A stretch of DNA of 31,863 bases from Haplomitrium mnioides (lineage: Eukaryota > Marchantiophyta > Haplomitriopsida > Calobryales): contig JBNGIS010020259.1 in assembly GCA_049999725.1 (NCBI GenBank), positions 1 to 31,863 on the forward strand, given 5' to 3'. This document shows positions 1 to 13,385 of this stretch, piece after piece. How positions within the stretch are numbered: the first letter of the stretch is position 1; every line of letters begins with the position of its first letter. The notes beneath the pieces were generated by a model that worked only from the letters and a program-made list of their open reading frames with translations, was not told the DNA's origin and made no database searches. The translations under genes were made by a program, and so were the position numbers.

Positions 1-1645
1 AATCTCTACCCATCCTGCAAAGCAAACCTAAAAGCCATCCTCGTCCAATACCTCTAAGTTCCTCTCCAAGACTTCACAAGTAAACCTACAAATCTCTACC
101 CATCCTCTAAAGCAATCTCTACCCATCCTCCAAAGCAAACCTAAAAGCCATCCTCGTCCAATACCTCTAAGTTCCTCCCCAAGACCTCACAATTAAACCA
201 TAAAATCTCTTCCCATCCTCCAAAGCAAAGCCCAAAGCCATCCTCGTCCAATACCTCTAAGTTCCTCTCCAAGACTTCACAAGTAAGCCTACAAATCTCT
301 ACGCATCCTCCAAAGCAATCTCTACCCATCCTCTAAAGCAAACCTAAAAGCAATCCTCGTCTAATACCTCTAAGTTCCTCTCCAAGACTTCACAAGTAAA
401 CCTATAAATCTCTACCCATCCTCCAAAGCAATCTCTGCCTATCTTCCAAAGCAAACCTAAAAGCCATCCTCGTCCAATACCTCTAAGTTCCTCTCCAAGA
501 CTTCACAACTAAACCTACAAATTTCAACCCATCTTCCAAAGCAATCTCTACCCATCCTCCAAAGCAAACCTAAAAGCCATCCTCGTCAAATACCTCTAAG
601 GTCCTCTCCTAGACTTCACAAGTAAACCTAGAAATCTCTACCCATCTTCCAAAGCAATCTCTACCCATCCTCCAAAGCAAACGTAAAAGCCATCCACGTC
701 CAATACCTCTAAGTTCCTCTCCAAGACATACAAGTAAACGTACAAATCTCTACCCATCCTCTAAAGCAAACCTAAAACCCATCCAAGTCCAATGCCTTTA
801 AGTTCCTATGCAAGACTTCACAAGAATACCTACAAATCTCTACCCATTCTCCAAAGCAAACCTAAAAGCCATCCACATCCAATACCTCTACATTCCTCTC
901 CAAGGCTTGACAAGTAAACCTACACATCCCTAAACCTACAAATCTAAAAGTAAACCTACAAATCTCTAACACCTCTAAGTTCCTCTTCAAGGCCTCACAA
1001 GAAAACCTACAAATCTTTACCTATCCTCCAAAGTGAACTTAAAAGCCATGCATGTCCAATACCTCTAAGTTCCTCTCCAAGACTTCACAAGTAAACCTAC
1101 AAAACCCAACCCATCCTCCAAAGCAAACCTAAAAGCCATCCTCGTCCAATACCTTTCAGTTCCTCTCCAAGACTTCACATATAAACCTACAAATCTCGAC
1201 CCATCCTCCAAAGCAAACCTAAAAGCCATCCTCGTCCAATACCTCTAAGTTCCTCTCCAAGACTTCACAAGTAAACTTACAAATCTCTACCCATCCTCCA
1301 ATGCAAACCTAAAAGCCATCCTCGTCCAACACCTCTAAGTTCCTCTCCAAGACTTCACAAGTAAACCTGCAAATCTCCACCCATCCTCCAAAGCAATCTC
1401 TACCCATCCTCCAAAGCAAACCTAAAAGCCATCCTCGTCCAATACCTCTAAGTTCCTCTCCAAGACTTCACAAGTAAACCTACAAATCTCTACCCATCCT
1501 TCAAAGCTATCTCTACACATCCTCCAAAGCAAACCATAAAGCCACTCTCGTCCAATACCTCTAAGTTCCTCTCCAAGACTTCACAAGTAAACCTATAAAT
1601 CTCTACCCATCCTGAAAGCAATCTCTACCCATCCGCCAAAGCAAA
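1..1645. repeat. Left-edge subfamily with 113 bp monomers (23 bp internal duplication)
   Basis: Here the 23 bp beginning AATCTCTACCCATCC and ending AAAGC is often doubled before the unit continues, giving 113 bp instead of 90 bp (CCTCTCC at 61 recurs as CCTCCCC at 174). I see the doubling near 87-133, 302-350, 408-456, 526-570, 640-690, 1376-1425, 1490-1540 and 1598-1645. Many of these units also share CCATCCTCGTCC in place of the usual CCATCCACGTCC. The doubled form is essentially absent further right, so this is a local subfamily spread by nearby unequal exchange. The 113 bp period is not a multiple of three, so it breaks any reading frame. Confidence 0.85.
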
Positions 1646-4600
1646 CCTAAAAGCCATCCTCGTCCAACACCTCCACCCATACTCCAAATAAAACCTTAAA
1701 GAAATCCACCTCCACTACCACTGAGTGCCTAGGCAAGTTTCACAAGTAAACCTACAAATCCCTACCCATCCTCCAAAGCAAACCTAAAAGCCATCCATGT
1801 CCAATACCTCTAAGTTCCTCTCTAAGACCTCACAAGTAAACCTACAAATCTCTACCCATCCTCCAAAGCAAACCTAAAAGCCATCCACGTCCAACACCTC
1901 TAAGTTCCTCTCCAAGACTTCACAAGTGAACCTAAAAATCTCTACACATCTTCCAAAGCAAACCTAAAAGCCATCCAGATCCAATACGTCTAAGTTCCTC
2001 TCCAAGACATCACAAGTGAACCTACAAATCTCTACCCATCCTCAAAAGATAACCTAAAAGCAATCCACATCCAATACCTTCAAGCTCCTCTCCAAGACTA
2101 TACAAGTGAACCTACAAATCTCTACCCATCCTCCAAAGCAAACCTAAAAGCCATCCACGTCCAATACCTCTAAGTTCCTCTCCAAGACTTCACAAGTGAA
2201 ACTACAAATCTCCACCCATCCTCCAAAGAAAACCTTAAAATCATCCACGTCCAATACCTCTAAGTTCCTCTCCAAGACTTCACAAATAAACCTACAAATC
2301 TCTCCACATTCCCCAAAGCAAACGTAAAAGCCATCCACCTTCAATACCTCTAAGTTCCTCTCCATGATTTCACAAGTAAACCTAGAAATCACTACCCATC
2401 CTCCAAGGAAAACCTAAAAGAAATCCACCTCCACTACCACTAAGTGGCTAGCCAAGTTTCAGAAGTAAACCTCAAAATACCTACCCATCCTCCAAAGCAA
2501 ACCCAAAAGCCATCCACGTCCAATACCTCTAAGTTCCTCTCCCAGGCTTCACAAGTGAACCTACAAATCTCTACACATTCTTCAAAGCAAACCTAGAAGC
2601 CATCCACGTCCAATACCTCTAAGTTCCTCTCCAAGACTTCACAAGTAAACCTTCAGATCTCCACCGATCCTCCAAAGCAAACCTAAAACCCATCCAAGTC
2701 CAACACCTCGAAGTTCCTCTCCAAGACTTGACAAGCAAACATACAAATCTCTACCCATCCTCCAAAGCAAACCTAAAAGCCATCCACGTCCAATACCTCT
2801 ACGTTCCTCTCCAGGAATTCACAAGTAAACCTACAAATCTCTACCCATCCTCCAAAGCAAACCTAAAAGCCATACACGTCCAATACCTCTAAGTTCCTCT
2901 CATAGACTTCACAAGTAAACCTACACTACCCCACCAATCCACCAAAGCAAACCTAAAAGCCATCCACGTCCAATACCTCTAAGTTCCTCTCCAAGACTTC
3001 ACAAGTATACCTACAAATCTCTACCCATCCTCCAAAGCAAACCTATAAACCATTCATGTCCAGTACCTCTAAGTTCCTCTCCAAGACTTCACAAGTGAAC
3101 CTACAATTTTCTACTCATACTCCAAAGGAAACCTAGAAGCCATCCACATCCAATACCTCTAAGTTCCTCTCCAAGACTTCACAAGTAAACCTACAAATCT
3201 CTAGCCATACTCCAAAGAAAACCTAGAAAAGATCCACCTCCACTACCACTAAGTGTATGGCAGGTCTCACAAGTAAACCTACAAATCCCTACCCATCCTC
3301 CAAAGCAAACCCAAAAGCCATCCACGTCCAATACGTCTAAGTTCGTCTCCAATACCTCTCAAGTAAACCTATAAATCTCTTACCATCCTCCAAAGCAAAC
3401 CTAAAACCCATCCAAGTCCAATACCTTTAAGTTACTCTCCAAGACTTCACAAGAAAACCTACAAATCTCTACCAATCCTCCAAAGAAAACCTAAAAGCCA
3501 TCCACATCCAATACCTCTATATTCCTCTCCAAGGCTTGACAAGTAGCCCTACAAATCTCTACCCATCCTCCAAAGAAACACCTAAAAGCCATGCACGTCC
3601 AATTCCTCTACGGTCCTCTCCTAGACTTCACAAGTAAACCTACAAAACCCTACCCATCCACCAAAGCAAACCTAAAAGCCATTCATGTCCAATACCTCTA
3701 AGTTCCTCTTCAAGGCTTCACAAGTAAACCTACAAATCTCTACCCATCCTCCAAAGAAAACCTAAAAGAAATCCACCTCCACTACCACTAACAGGCTAGC
3801 CAAGTTTCACAAGTAAACCTCAAAATCCCTACCCATCCTCCAAACCAAACCTTAAAGCCATCCACGTCCAATACATTTCCTCCAAAAGCAAACCTATCCT
3901 CCAAAGTGAACATAAGAGCCATGCATGTCCAATACCTATAAGTTCTTCTCCAAGACTTCACAAGTAAACCTACAAAACGCAACCCATCCTCCAAAGCAAA
4001 CCTAAAAGCCGTACCTGCCAATACCTCTAAATTCCTCTCCAACACTTCAAAAGTAAACCAACAAATCTCTATCCATACTCCTAAGCAAACCAAAAAGCCA
4101 TGCACATCCAATACCTCTAAGTTCCTCTCCAAGACTTCAAAAGTAAAACTACAAATCTCCACCCATCCTCCAAAGCAAACCAAAAAGTCATCCACGTCCA
4201 AAACCTCTAAGTTCCTCTCCAAGACTTCACAAATAAACCTACAAATCTCAACCCATTCTCCAAAGCAAACGTAGAAACCATCCACCTTCAATACCTCTAA
4301 GTTCCTCTCCATGACTTCACAAGCAAACCTACAAATCTCTACCCATCCTCCAAATGAAACCTAAAAGAACTCCACCTCCACTACCACTAAGTGGCTAGCC
4401 AAGTTTCACAAGTAAACCTCAAAATCCCTACCCATCCTCCAAAGCAAATCTTAAAGCCATCCACGTCCAATACCTCTAAGTTCCTCTCCAAGACTTCACA
4501 AGTGAAGCTACAAATCTCTACACATCCTCCAAAGCAAACCTAAAAGCCATCCATGTCAAATACCTCTAGCTTCCTCTCCAAGACATCACAAGTAAACCTA

Positions 4601-7600
4601 GAGATCTCTGCCCATCCTCCAAAGCAAACCTAAAACCCATCCAAGTCCAATACCTCTAAGTTCTTCTCCAAGACTTCACAAGAAAACCTACAAATCTCTA
4701 CTCATCCTCCAAAGCAAACCTAAAAGCCATCCACGTCCAATACCTCTACGTTCCTCTCTAAGACTTCACAAGTAAACCTGCAAATCTCTACCCATCCTCC
4801 AAAGCAAACCTAAAAGCCATGCACGTCCAATACCTTTAAGTTTCTCTCCTACACTTCACAAGTAAACCTACACTACCCTACCCATCCATCAAAACAAACC
4901 TAAAAGCCATCCACATCCAATACCTCTAAGTTCCTCTCCAAGACTTCACAAGTAAACCAACAAATCTCTACCCATCCTCCAAAGCAAACCTAAAAACCAT
5001 TCACATCCAGCACCTCTAAGTTCCTCTCCAAGACTTGACAAGTAAACCAACAAATCTCTACCCATCCTCTAAAATAAACCTAAAAACCATTCACGTCCAG
5101 TACCTCTAAGTTCCTCTCCAAGACTTCACAAGTAAAGCTACAAATCTCTACTCATACTCCAAAGAAAACCTAAAAGCCATCCCCATCCAATTCCTGTAAG
5201 TTCCTCTCCAAGATTTCACAAGTAAACCTACAAATCTCTACCCATACTCCAATGAAAACCTAGATAAAATCCACCTCCACTATCATTAAGTGGCTGGCAA
5301 AGTTTCACAAGTAAACCTACAAATCCCTTCCCATCCTCCAAAGCAAACCTAAAAGCCATCCACGTCCAATACGTCTCAGTTCGTCTCCAATACCTCTCAA
5401 GTAAACCTACAAATCTCTACCCATCTCCTAAAGCAAACCTAAAACCCATCCAAGTCCAATACCTTTAAGTTCCTCTCCAAGACTTCACAAGAAAACCTAC
5501 AAATCTCTACCCATCCTCCAAAGCAAACCTAAAAGCGATCCACATCCACTACCTCTACATTCCTCTCCAAGGCTTGACAAGTAAACCTACAAATCTCTAC
5601 CCATCCTCCAAAGCAAAACATAAAAGCCATGCACGTCCAATACCTCTACGGTCCTCTCGTAGACTTCACAAGTAACCCTACAAAATCCTACCCATCCACC
5701 AAAGCAAACCTAAAAGCCATCCATGTCCAATACCTCTAAATTCCTCTCCAAGACCTCAGAAGCAAACCAACAAATCCTTACCAATCCTCCAAGGAAAACC
5801 GTGAACGCATCCTCGTCCAATACCTCTAAGTTCCTCTCAAAGAATTCACAAGTAAAACTACAAATCACCACCCATCCTCCAAAGCAAACCTAGAAGCCAT
5901 CCATGTCCAATACCTCTAACTTCCTCTCCAAGACTTCAAAAATAAACCTACAAATCTCTACCCATTCTCCAAAGCAAATGTAAAAGCCATCCAGCTTCAA
6001 TACCTCTAAGTTCCTCTCCATGACTTCACAAGTAAACCTACAAATCTCTACCCATCCTCCAAAGAAAACCTAAAAGAAATCCACCTCCACTACCACTACG
6101 TGGCTAGCCAAGTTTCACAAGTAAACCTCAAAATCCATACCCATCCTCCAAAGCAAACCTTAAAGCCATCCATGCCCAATACCTCTAAGTTCCTCTCCAA
6201 GACTTCACAAGAGAACCTACAAATCTCTACCCATCCTCCAAAGCAAACCTAAAAGCCATCCACGTCCAATATTTCTAAGTTCCTCTCCGAGGCTTCACAA
6301 GTAAACCTACAATTCTCTACCTATCCTCCAAAGCAACTCTAGAAGCCATGCATGTCCAATACCTCTAAGTTCCTCTCCAAGACCTCACAAATAAACCTAC
6401 AAATCTCTACCCATTCTCCAAAGCAAACATAGAAGCCATCCACCTACAATACCTCTAAGTTCCTCTCCATGACTTCACAAGTAAACCCTCAAATCTCTAC
6501 CCATCCTCTTAAAAAAACCTAATGTCCAATACCTCTAAGTTCCTCTCCAATACTTCACAAGTGAACCTACAAATCTCTACATTTCCTCCAAAGAAAACCC
6601 AAAAGCCATCCACGTCCAGTACCTCTAAGTTCCTCTCCAACACTTCACAAGTCAACCTACAAATCTCTACCCATCCTCCAAAGCAAACCTAGAAGCCATG
6701 CATGTCGAATACCTCTAAGTTCCTCTCTTTAACTTCACAAGTAAACCTACAAAACCCTATGCATCCACCAAAGCAAACCTAAAAGCCATCCACGTCCAAT
6801 ACCTCTAATATCCTCTCCAAGACTTCACAAGTAAACCAACAAATCTCTACCCATCCTCCAAAGCAAACCTAAAAGCCATCCACGTCCAATACCTCAAAGT
6901 TCCTCTCAAAGACTTCACAAGTAAAACTACAAATCTCCACCCATTCTGCAAAGCAAACCTAAAACCCATCCACGTCCAATACATCTAAGTTCCTCTCCAA
7001 GACTTCATAAATAAAGCTACAAATCTCTACCCATTCTCCAAAGCAAACGTATAAGCCATCCACCTTCAATACCTCTAAGTTCCTCTCCATGACTTCAAAA
7101 GTAAACCTACAAATCTCTACCCATCCTCCGAAGAAAACCTAAAAGAAATCCACCTCCACTACCACTAAGTGGCTAGCCAAGTTTCACAAGTAAACCTCAA
7201 AATCCCTACCCATCCCTCAAAGCAAACATTAAAGCCATCCACGCCCAATACCTCTAAGTTCCTCTCCAAGACTTCACAAGTAAACCTACAAATCTATACC
7301 CATCCTCCTAAGCAAACCTGAAAGCCATCCACGTCCAATACCTCTAAGTTCCTCTCCAAGACGTCACAAGTGAACCTACAAATCTCTACACATCTTCCAA
7401 AACAAACCTGAAAGCCATCCTACCCAATACCTCTAAGTTCATCTCGAACACTTTACAAGTAAACTTACAAATCTGTATCTATCTTCCAAAGCAAACCTAA
7501 AAGCCATCCACGTCCAATGCCTCTAAGCTCCTCTCCAAGACATCAGAAGTGAACCTACAAATCTCTACCCATCCTCCCAAGCAAACCTAAAAGCCATTGA

Positions 7601-10600
7601 CGTCCAATACCTCTAAGTTCCTCTCCAAAACATCACAAGTAAACCTACAAATCTCTACCCATCCTCCAAAGCAAACCTAAAAGCCATCTACGTTCAATAC
7701 CTCTAAGTTCCTCTCCAAGACTTGACAAGTAAACCTACAAATCTCTACCCATACCTCAAAGAAAACCTTAAAGAAATCCACCTTCACTACCACTATGTGG
7801 CTTGCCAAGTTTCACAAGTAAACCTACCAATTCCTACCCATCCTCCAAAGCAAACCTAAAAGCCATCCACGTCCAATACCTCTAAGTTCCTCTCCAAGAC
7901 TTCACAAGTGAACCTACAAATCTCTACCCATCCTCCAAAGCAAACCGAAAAGCCATCCTCGTCCAATACCTCTAAGTTCCTCTCCTAGACTTCACAAATA
8001 CACCTACAAATCTCCACCCATTCTCCAAAACAAACGTAAAAGCCATCACCATTCAATACCTCTAAACTCCTATCCAAGACTTTACAAGTAAGCCTACAAA
8101 TCTCTACACATCCTCCAAAGAAAACGAAAAAGAAATCCACCTCCACTATCAGTAAGTGGCTAGCCAAGTTTCACAAGTAAACCTAAAAATCCCTACCCAT
8201 CCTCCAAAGCAAACCTTAAAGCCATCCGCGCGCAATACCTCTAAGTTCCTCTCCAAGACTTGACAAGTAAACCTACAAATCTCTACCCATCTTCCAAAGC
8301 AAACCTAAAAGCCATCCACGTCCAATACCTCTAAGTTTCTCTCCATGACTGCGCAAGAAAACCTACAAATCTCTACCCATCCTCCAAATCAAACCTAAAA
8401 GCCATCCACGTCCAATACCTCTACTTTCCTCTCCAAGGCTTCACAAGTAAACCTACAAATCTCTACCAATCCTCCAAACCAAACCTAAAAGCCATCCATG
8501 TCCCATACCTCTAATTTCCTCTCCTAGACCTTTCAAGTAAACCGACACTACCCTACCCATCCACCAAAGCAAACCTAAAAGCCGTCCACGTCCAATACCT
8601 GTAAGTTCCTCTCCAAGACTTCACAAGTAAACCTACAAATCTCTACCCATCTTCCAAAGCAAACCTCAAACCCATCCAGGTCCAATACCTCTAAGTTCCT
8701 CTCCAAGACATCACAAGAAAACCTACAAATCTCTACCTATCCTCCAAAGCAAACCTAAAAGCCATCCACGTCCAATACCTCTACGTTCTACTCCAAGGCT
8801 TCACAAGTAAACCTACAAATCTCTACCCATCCTTCACAGCAAACCTAAAAGCCATCGATGTCCAATACCTCTAAGTTCCTCTCCTAGACTTCTCAAGTAA
8901 ACCTTCACTACTCTACCCATCTACAAAAGCAAACCCAAAAGCCATCCACGTCCAATACATCTAAGTTTTTCTCCAAGACTTCACAAATGAACCTACAAAT
9001 CTCTACCCATCCTCCAAAGAAATCCTAAAAACCATTCAGGTCCAGTACCTTTAAGTTCCTCTCCAAGACTTCACAAGTAAACCTACAAATCTCTACCCAT
9101 CCTCCACAGCCATCCTAAAAGCCATCTATGTCCAATACCTCTAAGTTCCTCTCCTAGACTTCTCAAGTAAACCTACACTACCCTACCCATCCACCAAAGC
9201 AAACCTAAAAGCCATCCACATCCAATACCTCTAAGTTCCTCTCCAAGACTTCACAAGTAACCCTACAAATCTCTACCCATCCTCCAAAGAAATCCTAAAA
9301 ACCATTCACGTCCAGTACCTCTAAGTTCCTCTCCAAAACTTCACAAGCAAACCTACAAATCTGTACCTATACTCCAAAGCAAACCTAAAATCCATCCACG
9401 TCCAATACCTCTAAGTTCCTCTCCAAGACATCATAAGTAAACCTACAAATCTCTACCCATCCTCCAAAGCAAACGTAAAAGCCATCCATGTGCAATACCT
9501 CTAAGTTCTTCTCCAAGACTTCACAAGTGAACCTACAAATCTCTGCACAACCTCCAAAACAAACCTAAAAGCCATCCACCTCCAATACCTCTAAGTTCCT
9601 CTCCAAGACAACACAAGTAAACCTACAAATCTCTACCCATCCTCCAAAGCAAACCTAAAAGCAATGCAGGTCCAATACCTCTAAGCTCCTCTCCAAGACT
9701 ATACAAGTGAACCTACAAATCTCTACCCATCCTCCAAAGCAAACCTAAAAGCCATCCACGTCCAGTACCTCTAAGTTCCTCTCAAAGACTTCACAAGTCA
9801 ACCTACCAATCTCTACCCATCCTCCAAAGCAAACCCAAAAGCCATGCCGGCCAATACCTCTAACTTCCTCTCGAAGACTTCACAACTAAACCAACAAATC
9901 TCCACCCATCATCCAAAGCAAACCCAGAAGCCATCAATGTCCAATACCTCTAAGTTCCTCTCCAAGACTTCAGAAGTATACCTACAAATCTACACCCATC
10001 CTCCAAAGCAAACCTAAAAGACATCTACGTCCAATACCTCCAAGTTACACTCCAAGACTTAACAAATAAACTTACAAATCTCTACCCATTCTCCAAAGCA
10101 AACGTAAAAGCCATCCCCCTACAATATCTCTAAGTTCCTCTCCATGACTTCACAAGTAAACCCACAAATCTCTACCCATCTTCCAAAGAAAACCTAAAAC
10201 AAATCCACGTCCACTACCACTAAATGGCTGGCCAAGTTTCACAAGTAAACCTATAAATCCCTTCCTATCCTTCTAAGAAAACCTAAAAACCATCCATGTC
10301 CAATACCTCTAAGTTCATTTCCAAGACCTCACAAGTAAACCTACAAATCTCTACCCATCCTCCAAAGCAAACCTAAAAGCCATCCACGTTCAATACCTCT
10401 AAGTTCCTCTTCAAGACTCCACAAGTGAACCTACAAATCTCTACACATCCTCCAAAGCAAACCTAAAGTCCATCCACGTCCAATACCTCTAAGTTCCTCT
10501 CGAAGACTTTACAAGTTAACCTAAAAATCTCTACCTATCGTCCAAAGAAAACCTAAAAGCCATCCACGTCCATTACCTCTAAGTTCCTCTCCAAAACCTC

Positions 10601-13375
10601 ACAAGTCAACCTACAAAGCTCTACGCATCCTCCAAAATAGACGTAAAAGCCATCCACCTTCAACACCTCTAAGTTCCTCTCCATGACTTCATAAGTAAAC
10701 CTACAAATCTCTACCCATCCTCAAAAGCAAACGTAAAAGCCATCCGCGTCAAATACCTCTAAGTTCCTCTCCAAGACTTCACAAGTGAACCTACAAATCT
10801 CTACACATCCTCCAAACCAACCCTAAAAGCCATCCACAGCCCATGCCTCTAAGTTCTTCTCCAAGACATCACAAGTAAACCTACAAATCTCTACCCATCC
10901 TCCAAAGCAAACTCCTCCAATATCTCTAAGCTCCTCTCCATGACTATACAAGTGAACCTACAAATCTCTACCCATCCACATCCAGTTCCTCTCCAAGACT
11001 TCACAAGTCAACATACAAATCTATACCCATCCTCCAAAGCAAACCTAAAAGCCATCCACGTCCAATACCTCTAAGTTCCTCTCCAAGGATTCACAAGTAC
11101 ACCTACAAATCTCTACCTATCCTCCAAAGCAAACCTAAGAGCCATGCACGCCCAATACCTGTAAGTTCCTCTCCTAGACTTCACAAGTAAACCTACAAAA
11201 CCCGACCCATCCTCCAAAGCAAACCTAAAAGCCATCCGGTCCAATACCTCTAAGTTCCTCTCCAAGACTTTACAAGTAAACCTACAAATCTCTACCCATC
11301 CTCCAAAGCAAACCTAAAAGCCATCCATGTCCAATACCTCTAATTTACTCTCCAAGACATCACAAGTAAGCCTACAAATCTCTACCCATACTCCAAAGCA
11401 AACCTAAAAGCCATCCACGTCCAACATCTCTAAGTTCCTCTCCAAGACATCACAAGTAAACCTACAAATCTCCACCCATCGTCCAAAGCAAACCTGAAAG
11501 CCATCCAAGTCCAATACCTCTCAATTTCACTCCAAGACTTCACAAATAAACGTACAAATCTCTACCCATTCTCGAAAACAAACTTAAAAGCCATCACCCT
11601 TCAATACCTCCAAGTTCCTCTCCAAGACTTCACAAGTAAACCTACAAATCTCCACCCATCTTCCGAAGCAAACCTTAAAGCCATGCACGTCCAATACCTC
11701 TAAGTTCCTCTGGAAGACTTCACAAGTAAACCTACAAAACCCTACCCATCCTCCAAAGCAAACCTAAAAGCCATCCCGGCCAATAACTCTAAGTTCCTCT
11801 CCAAGACTTCACACGTAAACCAAAAAATCTCCACCCATTCTCCAAAGCAAACCTAAAAGCCATCCACATCCAATACCTCTAAGTTCCTCTCCATGACTTC
11901 AAAAGTAAACCTACAAATCTCTACCCATCCTCAAAAGCAAACGTAAAAGTCATCCACGTCCAATACCTCTAAGTTCATCTCCAAGACTTCACAAGTGAAC
12001 CTACAAATCTCTACACATCCTCCAAAGTAAACCTAAAAGCCATCCACATCCAATACCTCTAAGTTCCTCTCCAAGACTTAACAAGCAACCCTACAAATCT
12101 CTACCCATACTCCAAAGCAAACCTAAAAACCATTCACGTCCAGTACCTCTAAGTTCCTCTCGAAGACCTTACAAGTAAACCTACAAAACTCTACCCATAC
12201 TCCAAAGCAAACCTAAAAGCCATCCACGTCCAATACCTCTAAGCTCCTCTCGAAGACTTCACAAGTGAACCTACAAATCTCTACCCATCTTCCAAAGAAA
12301 ACATAGAAGCCATCCACGTCGAGTACCTCTAAGTTCCTCTCTAGAACTTCACAAGTCAACCTACAAATCTCTACCCATCCTCACAAGCAAACCTAAAAGC
12401 CATGCAGGTCCAATACCTCCAAGTTCCTCTCCTAGACTTCACAAGTAAACCTACAAAACCCTACCCATCCATCAAAGCAAACCTAAAACCCATCCACGTC
12501 CAATACCTCTAAGTTCTTCTCCAAGACTTCACAAGTAAACCAACAAACCTCTACTCATCCTCCAAAGCAAACCTAAAAGCCATCCACGTCCAATACCTCT
12601 AAGTTCCTATCCAAGACTTCACAAGTAAAACTACAAATCTCCACCCATCCTCCAAAGCAAACCTAAAACTCATCCACGTCCAATACCTCTAAGTTTCTCT
12701 CCAAGACCTCACAAGTAAACCTACAAATATCTACCCATACTCCAAAGCAAACCTAAAAGCCATCCACATCCAATACCTCTAAGTTCCTCTCCAAGAATTC
12801 ACTAGTGAACTTACAAATCTCTACACATCCTTCAGAGCCAACCTAAAATCCATCCACATCCAATACCTCTAAGTTCCTCTCCAAGACTTCACAAGTAAAC
12901 CTACAAATCTCTACCCATCCTCCAAAGCAAACCTAGAAGCAATCCACAACCAATACCTCTAAGTTTCTCTCCATGACTTTACAAGTAAACCTACAAATCT
13001 CTACACATCCTCCAAAGAAAACCTAAAAGAAATCCACCTCCACTACCACTAAGTGGCGAGCAAAGCTTCAGAAATAAACCTCAAAATCCTTACCCATCCT
13101 CCAAAGCAAACCTTGAAGCCATCCACGCCCAATACCTCTAAGTTCCTCTCCAAGACTTCACAAGTAAACCTACAAATCTATACCCATCCTCCAAACAAAA
13201 CCTAAAAGCCATCCACGTCCAATACCTCTAAGTTTCTCTCCATGACTTCAGAAGTAAACCTACAAATCTGTACCCATCCTCCAAAGAAAACCTCGAAGCA
13301 ATCCACCTCCACTACCACTAAGTGGCTAGCCAAGTTTCACAAGTAAACCTCAAAATCCCTACCCATCCTCCAAAG

Positions 13376-13385
13376 NNNNNNNNNN
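13376..13385. other. Assembly gap (10 N) inside the 90 bp array
   Basis: Ten Ns. Both sides read as the same satellite; the right side resumes at CCCATCCTCCAAAGG. A fixed run of ten Ns usually stands for unknown length, so the copy number here is not reliable. Confidence 0.99.

Noticed and set aside
3788-4312. 174-residue minus-strand open frame in the 90 bp array, and similar ones at 141-329, 2144-2392, 15742-15993, 18464-18688 and 19634-19858
   Set aside because: They are 2-6 monomers long, begin and end at monomer variants, and the consensus has a stop in the same frame. No start context, known domain or conserved end was seen.
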